Shown here: positions 1-5,522 of the stretch, in pieces
Numbering within the stretch: position 1 is the first letter of the stretch
Layout: each line of letters starts with the position of its first letter
Source of the DNA: Bacteroidota bacterium
GTDB lineage: Bacteria > Bacteroidota > Ignavibacteria > Ignavibacteriales > Melioribacteraceae
Assembly: GCA_021814855.1 (NCBI GenBank)
Contig: JAKAHQ010000147.1
Location: forward strand, 1 to 5,522
DNA: 5,522 bases
Reading direction: 5' to 3'
Position numbers and translations under genes: made by a program
Notes under the pieces: model-generated
What the model was told of the DNA's origin: nothing
The model's input: only the letters and a program-made list of their open reading frames with translations
Databases searched by the model: none

Positions 1-400
1 GCTTCTTTCCGGAACAGAAGCGGTGTTCATGAAAAAAGCAATGGCTTATTCCTCTCCGCTTTTCTCAATGGCAATGTGGTGTTATATGGGATTTATAATT
101 TCCGGCTTGGTTGTTTTTTTTGCTTATAGCAAACAACTGGCTGACGAATATAAAGTCGTAAGCAAAATAAAATTGAATTATGTATCTTTATTCATCACAA
201 CCGGACTGATGCAGTATTCAACATTTTTAATTTTCGACCGCATGCAGGTAAGCTACGCGCTGGCGCTTTTCCAGACTTCAATATTGCTCAGTGTATTCTT
301 TGGCTATAAGTTCTTTAACGAAAAAAATATTAAGAAAAGATTAATCGGCTCATTCTTTATGATAGCCGGATCGGTGATAATAATTATTTTCGGAAAATAA
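1..400 (+). CDS. EamA/DMT-family membrane transporter, C-terminal part (5' end outside window)
   Basis: This is the end of an inner-membrane permease of the drug/metabolite transporter superfamily; the substrate cannot be told from the sequence. The frame is already open at base 2 and reads LLSGTEAVFMKKAM, so the gene enters from the left. The GTG at 23 and ATG at 29 are internal codons, not starts. About 133 residues are visible with four hydrophobic helices: around SPLFSMAMWCYMGFIISGLV, YVSLFITTGLMQYSTFLIF, YALALFQTSILLSVFFGYKF and LIGSFFMIAGSVIIIIFG. The last two, with a charged loop (FFNEKNIKKR) between them, match the end of an EamA repeat: a flanking helix, an acidic residue, then an 'iG..li..G' helix. 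A full EamA protein is roughly 280-300 residues, so about half is missing. The next gene starts 15 bases after the stop, which suggests one transcript. Confidence 0.8.
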   Translation, partial: LLSGTEAVFMKKAMAYSSPLFSMAMWCYMGFIISGLVVFFAYSKQLADEYKVVSKIKLNYVSLFITTGLMQYSTFLIFDRMQVSYALALFQTSILLSVFFGYKFFNEKNIKKRLIGSFFMIAGSVIIIIFGK

Positions 401-405
401 ATTTT

Positions 406-409
406 GGAG
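406..409 (+). promoter_or_regulatory. Ribosome binding site (GGAG) of the YciI-family gene
   Basis: GGAG lies 6 bases before the ATG at 416. This spacing decides the start. The upstream in-frame TTG (404) overlaps the site itself, and the ATG at 410 abuts it, so neither can use it. Confidence 0.6.
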
Positions 410-415
410 ATGAAT

Positions 416-691
416 ATGTACTACATTTTATTTTATAAAACTGCCGATAACTACATTGAAAAACGAAAATCCTTCAGGGAACTTCATCTTGCTTACGCTA
501 CAAAAGCACTTGAGCGAGGCGAGTTAATTCTTGCCGGTGCGTTAGCTGATCCCGCAGACGGTGCGATATTAGTTTTCAAAGGCGAGTCGCCAAAAGCTGC
601 GGAAGATTTTGCGAAGAACGATCCTTATGTTTTAAATGGTGTTATAGTTGAGTGGAATGTTCGTCTCTGGAATGTTGCAATCGGCGGTTAA
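416..691 (+). CDS. YciI-family protein (small alpha/beta, dimeric ferredoxin-like fold)
   Basis: This is a 91-residue soluble protein of the YciI family. Most members have no settled function; a few relatives are dehalogenase-like enzymes or domains attached to other proteins. It starts MYYILFYKTADNY and has the usual family pattern: a first beta strand, then R21-x-x-H24 (FRELHLAYA), the turn ERGELILAGALADPADGAIL, a strand ending in LVF, and the C-terminal signature N68-D69-P70-Y71-V72 followed by the strand GVIVEWNVRLW. The conserved His and the Asp of the DP motif are the residues usually proposed as the active or binding pair, and both are present. The length is typical for the family. ATG 416 is chosen over TTG 404 and ATG 410 because of the GGAG spacing. 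The gene follows the transporter by 15 bases, and its stop lies in the same frame as the next gene. Family assignment is firm; the role is unknown. Confidence 0.85.
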   Translation: MYYILFYKTADNYIEKRKSFRELHLAYATKALERGELILAGALADPADGAILVFKGESPKAAEDFAKNDPYVLNGVIVEWNVRLWNVAIGG

Positions 692-716
692 GCACTAAAT
701 GCTGAATGGGACAAAA

Positions 717-722
717 GAAGGA
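717..722 (+). promoter_or_regulatory. Ribosome binding site (GAAGGA) supporting the TTG start of the DUF3795 gene
   Basis: A purine-rich GAAGGA lies 8 bases before TTG 731. No ATG or GTG is available in frame between the preceding stop (689-691) and the conserved CGMNC motif, so this site is the main support for a TTG start. Confidence 0.45.
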
Positions 723-730
723 AAAGTTGT

Positions 731-1159
731 TTGGTTAAACTGAGCACATATTCCCTTATATCTCCTTGCGGAATGAACTGCGGTGCATGTCTTGCATATT
801 TAAGAACTAAAAACAAATGCCCGGGCTGCCGCAAAATTGTAAACGATGCTTCCGTTTCTCGTTCGAGATGCAAAATTAAAAATTGCGAACAGTTGCAGAA
901 CAACAATTCCAAGTTCTGCTTTGACTGTGATGAATACCCGTGCAAACGATTGAAGAGTCTTGACAACCGCTATCGAACAAAATATCATATGAGCATGATA
1001 GAGAATCTTAATAATATAAAACACTTTGGAATTCGAAAGTTCGTAAATAATGAAAATGCAAAGCACGCATGCCCAACATGCGGGGGAATGATCTGCGTTC
1101 ACAACGGACTTTGTGTTAACTGCGATACAGATAAAAAGTTTGTTGTTCGCGCTTACTAA
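731..1159 (+). CDS. Cysteine-rich DUF3795 domain protein
   Basis: This is a 142-residue soluble protein of the uncharacterised DUF3795 family. It opens with the family hallmark SPCGMNCGAC (C13, C17, C20), then CPGC (C30, C33), C47, C52, and C63-x2-C66 followed by the YPC motif (C71). It ends with CPTCGGMIC and C-x2-C (C114, C117, C122, C128, C131). In all there are 15 cysteines, mostly in CxxC or CxxxC spacing, which suggests zinc or iron-sulfur binding; this is inference, as no function is established that I can name. The middle (about residues 72-112) is basic and polar without cysteines. The first in-frame ATG (codon 15) lies inside the conserved motif, so the start must be upstream, and TTG 731 is the only sensible start codon. 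The gene sits 39 bases after the YciI gene, probably in the same transcript, and converges on xth with an 8-base gap. Confidence 0.82.
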   Translation: MVKLSTYSLISPCGMNCGACLAYLRTKNKCPGCRKIVNDASVSRSRCKIKNCEQLQNNNSKFCFDCDEYPCKRLKSLDNRYRTKYHMSMIENLNNIKHFGIRKFVNNENAKHACPTCGGMICVHNGLCVNCDTDKKFVVRAY

Positions 1160-1167
1160 AAAATTAT

Positions 1168-1941
1168 TTAAATCTTCAATTCTATTCCAATCGGGCAATG
1201 GTCCGAACCCATCACATCCGCAAGCACAAAGGCATTTGTAACATTCTTCTTTAAATTTTCGCTCACGTAAAAATAGTCGATCCTCCAGCCCACGTTCCTA
1301 TCACGTGCGCGGGTGAATTGGTCCCACCAGGTGTAAATCTGTCCTTCATCCGTGAACATGCGAAGCGTATCTAAATAACCATCGGCCAAGAAGCGGTCAA
1401 TCCATGCGCGCTCTTCCGGTAAGAAGCCGGAAATTTTCTCGTTCTCTTTCGGTCGCGCCAAATCAATTTCCTTGTGAGCCGTGTTAACATCGCCGCATAT
1501 CACAAGCTTCTTTCCCTCGGCTTTCAATTTATTTGCGTAATCTTGAAACGCGTCGTAGAAACCCATTTTATAATTCAACCGCTCCTGCGACTGCTTCCCG
1601 TTCGGGTAATAAATATTAATCAAGGTGAACGGCTTATACTCGGCAATTAAAATTCTTCCTTCGTTATCATACTTTTCAATTCCGAACCCGCGCTCTACAC
1701 ATAACGGTTTCTCTTTTGTATAGATTGCTGTTCCGCTGTAACCTTTTTTAATTCCCTGGCAGAAATACGAATGATATCCCGGAACATTTATCAGCTCATC
1801 CGGTAACTGCTCTTCCCAAGCTTTTGTTTCCTGAATGCAAAGCACCTCCGGATTCGCTTCCTTGAACCAATCAAGAAAACCTTTTTTAAGAACGGCGCGT
1901 ATTCCGTTTACATTCCACGACATGAGTTTTAGATTTTTCAT
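1168..1941 (-). CDS. xth: Exodeoxyribonuclease III / AP endonuclease (ExoIII family)
   Basis: This is a 257-residue Mg2+-dependent DNA repair nuclease of the exonuclease-endonuclease-phosphatase fold. It cuts the backbone 5' of abasic sites in base excision repair and, in the family, also degrades 3' ends of duplex DNA. All catalytic positions are visible: N10 in SWNVNGIR, the metal ligand E38 in IQETK, Y111 in NIYYPNG, D151 and N153 in CGDVNTAH, D222 in WRIDYFYVS, and D247-H248 in GSDHCP. The length is normal for bacterial ExoIII. The start is ATG 1941 (MKNLKLMSWN), which puts the catalytic Asn where the family has it. The frame stays open to an ATG at 2019, but those 26 extra residues are not family-like. 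A weak AAGAAAG ribosome site lies just upstream (1954-1948). The gene is transcribed divergently from the alcohol dehydrogenase and stands alone on its strand. Some ExoIII-like proteins differ in exo versus AP activity, which the sequence does not settle. Confidence 0.95.
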   Translation of the reverse strand: MKNLKLMSWNVNGIRAVLKKGFLDWFKEANPEVLCIQETKAWEEQLPDELINVPGYHSYFCQGIKKGYSGTAIYTKEKPLCVERGFGIEKYDNEGRILIAEYKPFTLINIYYPNGKQSQERLNYKMGFYDAFQDYANKLKAEGKKLVICGDVNTAHKEIDLARPKENEKISGFLPEERAWIDRFLADGYLDTLRMFTDEGQIYTWWDQFTRARDRNVGWRIDYFYVSENLKKNVTNAFVLADVMGSDHCPIGIELKI

Positions 1942-2016
1942 AATTATCTTTCTTGAAAGTCTTCCATAAAAAATATGAATTAATAGAATTGAATGCCGTC
2001 GCATAGCGTTCTTTTC

Positions 2017-2024
2017 CAAAAATA
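2017..2024 (-). promoter_or_regulatory. Possible Bacteroidota-type -7 element for xth (TATTTTTG)
   Basis: On the minus strand TATTTTTG fits the Bacteroidota TAnnTTTG element, about 75 bases upstream of the xth start. No clear TTG element was seen at the expected distance upstream, and the stretch is AT-rich, so a chance match is quite possible. Confidence 0.18.
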
Positions 2025-2032
2025 ATTTTAAA

Positions 2033-2061
2033 TTGCGGATAAGATCATCTTCGTTTATAAA
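2033..2061 (+). promoter_or_regulatory. Candidate sigma70-like promoter for the alcohol dehydrogenase operon
   Basis: TTGCGG (2033-2038) and TATAAA (2056-2061) are separated by exactly 17 bases. The -10 hexamer matches 5 of 6 consensus bases and the -35 only 3 of 6. Transcription would begin near 2068, about 33 bases before the ATG at 2101. The position between divergent genes fits. If the host uses the Bacteroidota TAnnTTTG promoter type instead, the nearby TATTTTG (2066-2072) is one base short of that element. Confidence 0.3.
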
Positions 2062-2100
2062 ATTTTATTTTGCATGGGATAAATTCTAAAAGGAAAAAAT

Positions 2101-3144
2101 ATGCTTTCAACAAAAGGATACGCCGCACACAATTCATCTTCCGCACTAACGCCGTGGAATTTCGAAAGAAGGGAACCAGGTCCCCACGACGTACATATTG
2201 AAATTTTGTACTGCGGAGTCTGTCATTCCGATATTCATCAAGTGCGCGACGAGTGGGGAGGATCAATTTACCCTATGGTGCCCGGCCACGAAATTGTGGG
2301 CCGCGTTGTCAACGTGGGCGCTCATGTAAAAAATTTTAAGAAGGGCGATCTTGCCGGAGTCGGTTGCATGGTTGATTCTTGCCGCGAATGCAATAACTGC
2401 GAGGACGGCCTGGAACAGTACTGCAGTAATGGCACCGTATTTACATATAATTCTTACGAGAGGGATGGAAAAACTCCTACCTACGGCGGATATTCAAATC
2501 AAATTGTAACCGATGAAAAATTTGTTCTTCACATTTCGGAAAAGCTGCCGCTGGAAAATGTAGCGCCGCTTCTTTGCGCGGGCATTACAACATATTCTCC
2601 GCTTCGCCATTGGAAAATTTCCAAAGATCATAAAGTAGGCGTGTTGGGTTTGGGCGGATTGGGACACATGGCTGTTAAGTTTGCCACATCGTTCGGCGCG
2701 GAAGTTACGATGCTCAGCACATCTCAATCCAAAGAAGCCGACGCTAAAAGATTGGGCGCTCACAAGTTCGTTTTTACAAAAGACGCAAAGCAGGTAAAAT
2801 CCGTACACAATTATTTTGATTTTATTATCGATACCGTTTCTGCCCAGCACGATTACAACGTGTATTTAAACATGCTTAACACCAACGGAACAATGATATG
2901 CGTCGGTATTCCTCCAACGCCGGTAAGCATGCTCGGCTTCCATTTGCTCGGAAATAGAAGAAGCATCGCCGGCTCAATGATCGGCGGAATTCCCGAGACG
3001 CAGGAAATGCTTGATTACTGCGCCGAACACGGAATAACTTCCGATGTTGAAATGATTCCTATCAATCAAATAAATGAAGCTTACGAAAGAATGTTAAGGG
3101 GAGATGTTCGTTACCGTTTCGTAATAGATATGTCAACACTTTAA
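2101..3144 (+). CDS. Zinc-dependent alcohol dehydrogenase, NADP(H)-type (cinnamyl alcohol dehydrogenase / YahK-like)
   Basis: This is a 347-residue cytosolic medium-chain dehydrogenase/reductase that interconverts alcohols and aldehydes. The N-terminal GroES-like domain carries the catalytic zinc ligands C41 (YCGVCHSDIH), H63 and E64 (PGHEIVG), and C159 (LLCAGITTYSP). The structural zinc loop has C94, C97, C100 and C108. The Rossmann domain starts near residue 178 with GLGGLGH (183-189). After the second strand it reads MLSTSQSK, with no acidic residue where NAD-specific enzymes have one and with S206, T207, S208 and K211. That is the pattern of NADP(H)-using members such as plant CAD and E. 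coli YahK. The length is typical and the frame is intact. ATG 2101 is preceded by AGGA at 2091-2094, 6 bases away. It is the first gene of a rightward run, 15 bases before the aldo/keto reductase. Reduction of small or aromatic aldehydes with NADPH is the likeliest activity; the exact substrate cannot be read. Confidence 0.93.
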   Translation: MLSTKGYAAHNSSSALTPWNFERREPGPHDVHIEILYCGVCHSDIHQVRDEWGGSIYPMVPGHEIVGRVVNVGAHVKNFKKGDLAGVGCMVDSCRECNNCEDGLEQYCSNGTVFTYNSYERDGKTPTYGGYSNQIVTDEKFVLHISEKLPLENVAPLLCAGITTYSPLRHWKISKDHKVGVLGLGGLGHMAVKFATSFGAEVTMLSTSQSKEADAKRLGAHKFVFTKDAKQVKSVHNYFDFIIDTVSAQHDYNVYLNMLNTNGTMICVGIPPTPVSMLGFHLLGNRRSIAGSMIGGIPETQEMLDYCAEHGITSDVEMIPINQINEAYERMLRGDVRYRFVIDMSTL

Positions 3145-3159
3145 AGTTCGAGGAATAAA

Positions 3160-4143
3160 ATGAACTATCGTGAACTCGGAAAAACCGGCTGGAAAGTTTC
3201 TTCGATTAGTTTCGGCGCATGGGCAATTGGAAGCGCGTGGGGAACGGTTGATGACAAAGATTCGCTTGCCGCGCTTCATAGAGCGCTTGATTTGGGAGTA
3301 AATTTTTTTGATACTGCCGATGTTTACGGCGACGGAAGAAGTGAATCCCTTCTTGCCGAATTAAAACATGAACGTAAGGAAAATTTTTACATAGCTACTA
3401 AGGCGGGAAGAGGGCTGAATCCTCACACGGCTTCCGGTTACAACAAAAAAAATATTACAGCGTTTGTTGAAAGAAACTTGAAAAACTTAAACACCGAAGC
3501 GATCGATCTTCTACAGCTTCATTGCCCGCCAACCGAGGTTTACTACATGCCGGAAACATTCGGCGCGCTGGATGATCTTGTTAAAGAAGGCAAACTCCGC
3601 TTCTACGGCGTTAGCGTTGAAAAAGTTGAAGAAGCTCTTAAAGCAATTGAGTACCCCGGCGTACAAACCGTTCAGATCATATACAATATTTTCCGTCAAA
3701 GACCGGCTGAATTATTTTTTCATGAAGCCGTTAAAAAGAAAGTCGGCATACTTGCTCGGCTTCCGCTTTCATCCGGCATGCTCACCGGTAAGATGACAAA
3801 AAAATCATTATTCGAAGAAGATGATCACCGCAAGTTCAACCGTCACGGAGAAGCTTTTGATAGAGGAGAAACTTTTTCCGGTGTGGATTATGATTTAAGT
3901 CTTGAAGTTGTTGAAGAGTTAAAACCTCTTGTGCCCGAGGGAATGAGCATGACGCAGTTTGCGCTAAGATGGATATTGATGAATCCGGCGGTAACCTGTG
4001 CAATACCGGGAGCGAGAAATCCTAAACAGGCGGAAGAAAATTTTTCTGCGGCTGATCTTCCCGAAATACCGGAATCAATAATGAAAAAGATTGAGAAAAT
4101 TTATAATGTCAAGATTAGCCCGGTAGTTCATCATTACTGGTAA
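3160..4143 (+). CDS. Aldo/keto reductase
   Basis: This is a 327-residue soluble NADPH-type oxidoreductase with a (beta/alpha)8 barrel that reduces aldehydes or ketones. The complete catalytic tetrad is present: D51 (FFDTADVYG), Y56, K81 (IATKAGRG) and H121 (LLQLHCPP). The N-terminus MNYRELGKTGWKVSSISFG is the standard family opening. Near the C-terminus IPGARNPKQAEEN (282-294) is the cofactor-phosphate-binding segment, with R286 and N287. The protein ends in VVHHYW, resembling the H-x-x-W tail common to this subgroup. Length is normal and no residue is missing. A strong GAGGA (3150-3154) lies 5 bases before the ATG. The gene follows the dehydrogenase by 15 bases and precedes pbpC by 3, so all three are probably translated from one mRNA. 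The physiological substrate is unknown. It may work with the dehydrogenase on carbonyl compounds, but that is inferred from neighbourhood only. Confidence 0.94.
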   Translation: MNYRELGKTGWKVSSISFGAWAIGSAWGTVDDKDSLAALHRALDLGVNFFDTADVYGDGRSESLLAELKHERKENFYIATKAGRGLNPHTASGYNKKNITAFVERNLKNLNTEAIDLLQLHCPPTEVYYMPETFGALDDLVKEGKLRFYGVSVEKVEEALKAIEYPGVQTVQIIYNIFRQRPAELFFHEAVKKKVGILARLPLSSGMLTGKMTKKSLFEEDDHRKFNRHGEAFDRGETFSGVDYDLSLEVVEELKPLVPEGMSMTQFALRWILMNPAVTCAIPGARNPKQAEENFSAADLPEIPESIMKKIEKIYNVKISPVVHHYW

Positions 4144-4146
4144 GAG

Positions 4147-5522
4147 ATGTATAAACTGAAATTAATATTTGAAGAAGTAATTTCTCTTTTCAGATCCAAA
4201 GCGGTGATAATTCTTGCCGCTTTTTTATTTACCGTTGTTATCCTCGATTTACTTTTTCCGCTTCCGCAGCTAAAGCCGTATTCAAAAGTAGTTTATGCTA
4301 AAGATGGCTCGCTGCTTTCGGCATATTTATCACAAGACGATAAATGGCGTATGCGGACGCGGCTGGATGAAGTTTCCCCGGATTTACAAAAAGCCATTCT
4401 CGAAAAAGAAGATTCGTGGTTCTACTGGCATTTCGGAGTGAATCCTATTGCGGTTGCGCGCGCCATGTTTCAAAATATTTTCAGCGGCAAAAGGGTTTCC
4501 GGTGCGTCAACAATAACAATGCAGGTTGCGCGAATGCTTGAACCGGCGCCGCGTACATATTTCAATAAATTTTTAGATATGCTTCGCGCATTTCAGCTTG
4601 AGCTTCATTTTAGCAAAGATGAAATTTTGGAAATGTATCTCAGCCATCTTCCTTACGGCGGAAATATAGAGGGCGTTAAATCGGCATCGTACATTTATTT
4701 TAATCGTCCGCCGAACAAGCTGAGTTTATCGCAGGCAATTACTCTTGCGGTTATTCCAAACGATCCGAACGATTTACGCCTTGATAAAGGATCGGCTACC
4801 GTTGAAAAAGAAAGAAACAGATGGATTAAGAATTTCGCCAGACGAAATATTTTTCCGCATAAAGATCTTCAAGACGCTTTGGATGAACCTCTGCAGGTTA
4901 ACCGCTATCAAATAAAAAACGAGGCGCATCATTTTTGCCAGTTTGTTTGTCAAAAATTTTCTAAAGACGAAATTTTTTCTTCGCTTGATCCGTCAATACA
5001 AAAGACCTCGGAAAAAATTTTAGCAAGCTACGTTAACCGCGTTAAGTCCCAACAAGTGAGTAACGGCTCGGTTATTATTATAGATAACAAAACAAATTCG
5101 GTTGTCGGCTATTGCGGCTCTGCCGATTTTAACGACGCTGCTTCATCGGGCCAGGTGAACGGCATAAACGCTTTACGCTCGCCGGGTTCAACTTTAAAAC
5201 CGTTTCTCTATACGCTCGCTTTCGATCTTGGTGAACTCACACCAAAGATGAAATTGCTGGACATTCCAACCGACTTCGGCGGTTACGAGCCGGAAAACTA
5301 CGATTTGAAATTTAACGGTCCCGTTACAGCTGAATATGCTTTGGTAAATTCGTTAAACATTCCCGCAATTCGTCTGCTTCAAAAAGTCGGATTAGATAAA
5401 TTCCTTTCACTGGTCGAAAAGGGCGGGTTAACAGATATAGCTCAGGAAAAAAAATCTCTCGGACTTTCAATGATAATCGGCGGATGCGGCGTTCGTCTTG
5501 AACAGCTTGCAAAATTTTATAA
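4147..5522 (+). CDS. pbpC: Penicillin-binding protein 1C (bifunctional glycosyltransferase/transpeptidase), 3' end outside window
   Basis: This is a class A-type penicillin-binding protein that polymerises and may crosslink peptidoglycan; it is membrane-anchored with its catalytic domains in the periplasm. A 17-residue basic cytoplasmic tail precedes one helix (about residues 18-37). The GT51 glycosyltransferase domain shows E88-D-S-W-F92-x2-H95-x-G97 (E88 catalytic), GASTITMQVARML (119-131) and the second Glu E152 in LELHFSKDEILEMYL, followed by LPYGGNIEGV. Met at 125 in STITMQ, instead of the Gln of PBP1A/1B, is typical of PBP1C. The transpeptidase domain has the nucleophile S348 and K351 in RSPGSTLKPF, and the SxN motif S402-L-N404. 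The KTG motif and the C-terminal domain lie beyond the edge: 458 residues are visible of roughly 770 in E. coli PbpC. ATG 4147 is 3 bases after the reductase stop and has no well-spaced ribosome site (AAGAG abuts it), so translation is probably coupled. Confidence 0.93.
   Translation, partial: MYKLKLIFEEVISLFRSKAVIILAAFLFTVVILDLLFPLPQLKPYSKVVYAKDGSLLSAYLSQDDKWRMRTRLDEVSPDLQKAILEKEDSWFYWHFGVNPIAVARAMFQNIFSGKRVSGASTITMQVARMLEPAPRTYFNKFLDMLRAFQLELHFSKDEILEMYLSHLPYGGNIEGVKSASYIYFNRPPNKLSLSQAITLAVIPNDPNDLRLDKGSATVEKERNRWIKNFARRNIFPHKDLQDALDEPLQVNRYQIKNEAHHFCQFVCQKFSKDEIFSSLDPSIQKTSEKILASYVNRVKSQQVSNGSVIIIDNKTNSVVGYCGSADFNDAASSGQVNGINALRSPGSTLKPFLYTLAFDLGELTPKMKLLDIPTDFGGYEPENYDLKFNGPVTAEYALVNSLNIPAIRLLQKVGLDKFLSLVEKGGLTDIAQEKKSLGLSMIIGGCGVRLEQLAKFY

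Noticed and set aside
691..702. Small inverted repeat AGCA-N4-TGCT after the YciI stop, as a terminator
   Set aside because: The stem is only 4 base pairs with no T-tract after it, too weak for an intrinsic terminator.
688..1198. Two minus-strand open frames opposite the DUF3795 gene (688-966 and 800-1198)
   Set aside because: Both are antisense to a gene with strong family motifs, and the second overlaps the end of xth. Neither product has recognisable motifs.
1942..2019. In-frame N-terminal extension of the exonuclease (ATG at 2019, 26 extra residues)
   Set aside because: The extension does not look like ExoIII, and ATG 1941 gives the family's normal N-terminus with the catalytic Asn at position 10. 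The extra codons are most likely leader DNA.
2045..2266. Minus-strand open frame across the start of the alcohol dehydrogenase gene
   Set aside because: It overlaps a gene with clear zinc-ligand motifs, its product resembles nothing recognisable and it has no convincing ribosome site.
2494..2850. Minus-strand open frame inside the alcohol dehydrogenase gene
   Set aside because: It is a shadow of the Rossmann domain coding sequence; no family features are visible in the product.
3511..3796. Open frames on both strands inside the aldo/keto reductase gene
   Set aside because: They lie wholly within an intact reductase with a complete catalytic tetrad and show no motifs of their own.
5324..5512. 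Minus-strand open frame opposite pbpC
   Set aside because: It is antisense to the transpeptidase domain including the SLN motif, and it has no independent support.

Overview
The window is a compact stretch of a bacterial chromosome. It holds seven protein genes, two of them cut by the window edges. There are no RNA genes, mobile elements, long repeats or CRISPR arrays. Base composition is moderately AT-rich (judged by eye). The proteins are of Bacteroidota/Ignavibacteriota style, most clearly the penicillin-binding protein 1C, the aldo/keto reductase with its ...HHYW tail and the Cys-rich DUF3795 protein. I infer a Gram-negative member of the Bacteroidota-Chlorobiota-Ignavibacteriota group; that is an inference from protein style, not a proof.

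Left block (1-1159, + strand): the C-terminal part of an EamA/DMT-type membrane transporter, a small YciI-family protein and a cysteine-rich DUF3795 protein, closely spaced and probably co-transcribed. A minus-strand exodeoxyribonuclease III (xth, 1168-1941) converges on this block with only 8 bases between the two stop codons.

Centre: a 159-base divergent intergenic region (1942-2100) separates xth from the right-hand block and is the only sizeable non-coding stretch. It carries a candidate promoter for the rightward genes and a weaker one for xth.

Right block (2101 to the end, + strand): a zinc-dependent, probably NADP(H)-using alcohol dehydrogenase of the cinnamyl-alcohol-dehydrogenase type, an aldo/keto reductase with an intact catalytic tetrad, and pbpC (penicillin-binding protein 1C). 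The gaps are 15 and 3 bases, so this looks like one operon. The two oxidoreductases plausibly reduce aldehydes or ketones with NADPH. pbpC is a bifunctional peptidoglycan glycosyltransferase/transpeptidase truncated by the right edge.

Overall this is an ordinary housekeeping region. No new defence, mobile or RNA system is visible. The points worth a second look are the uncharacterised 15-cysteine DUF3795 protein with a TTG start, the unusual oxidoreductase-pbpC operon, and the stop-free in-frame linker between the YciI and DUF3795 genes.
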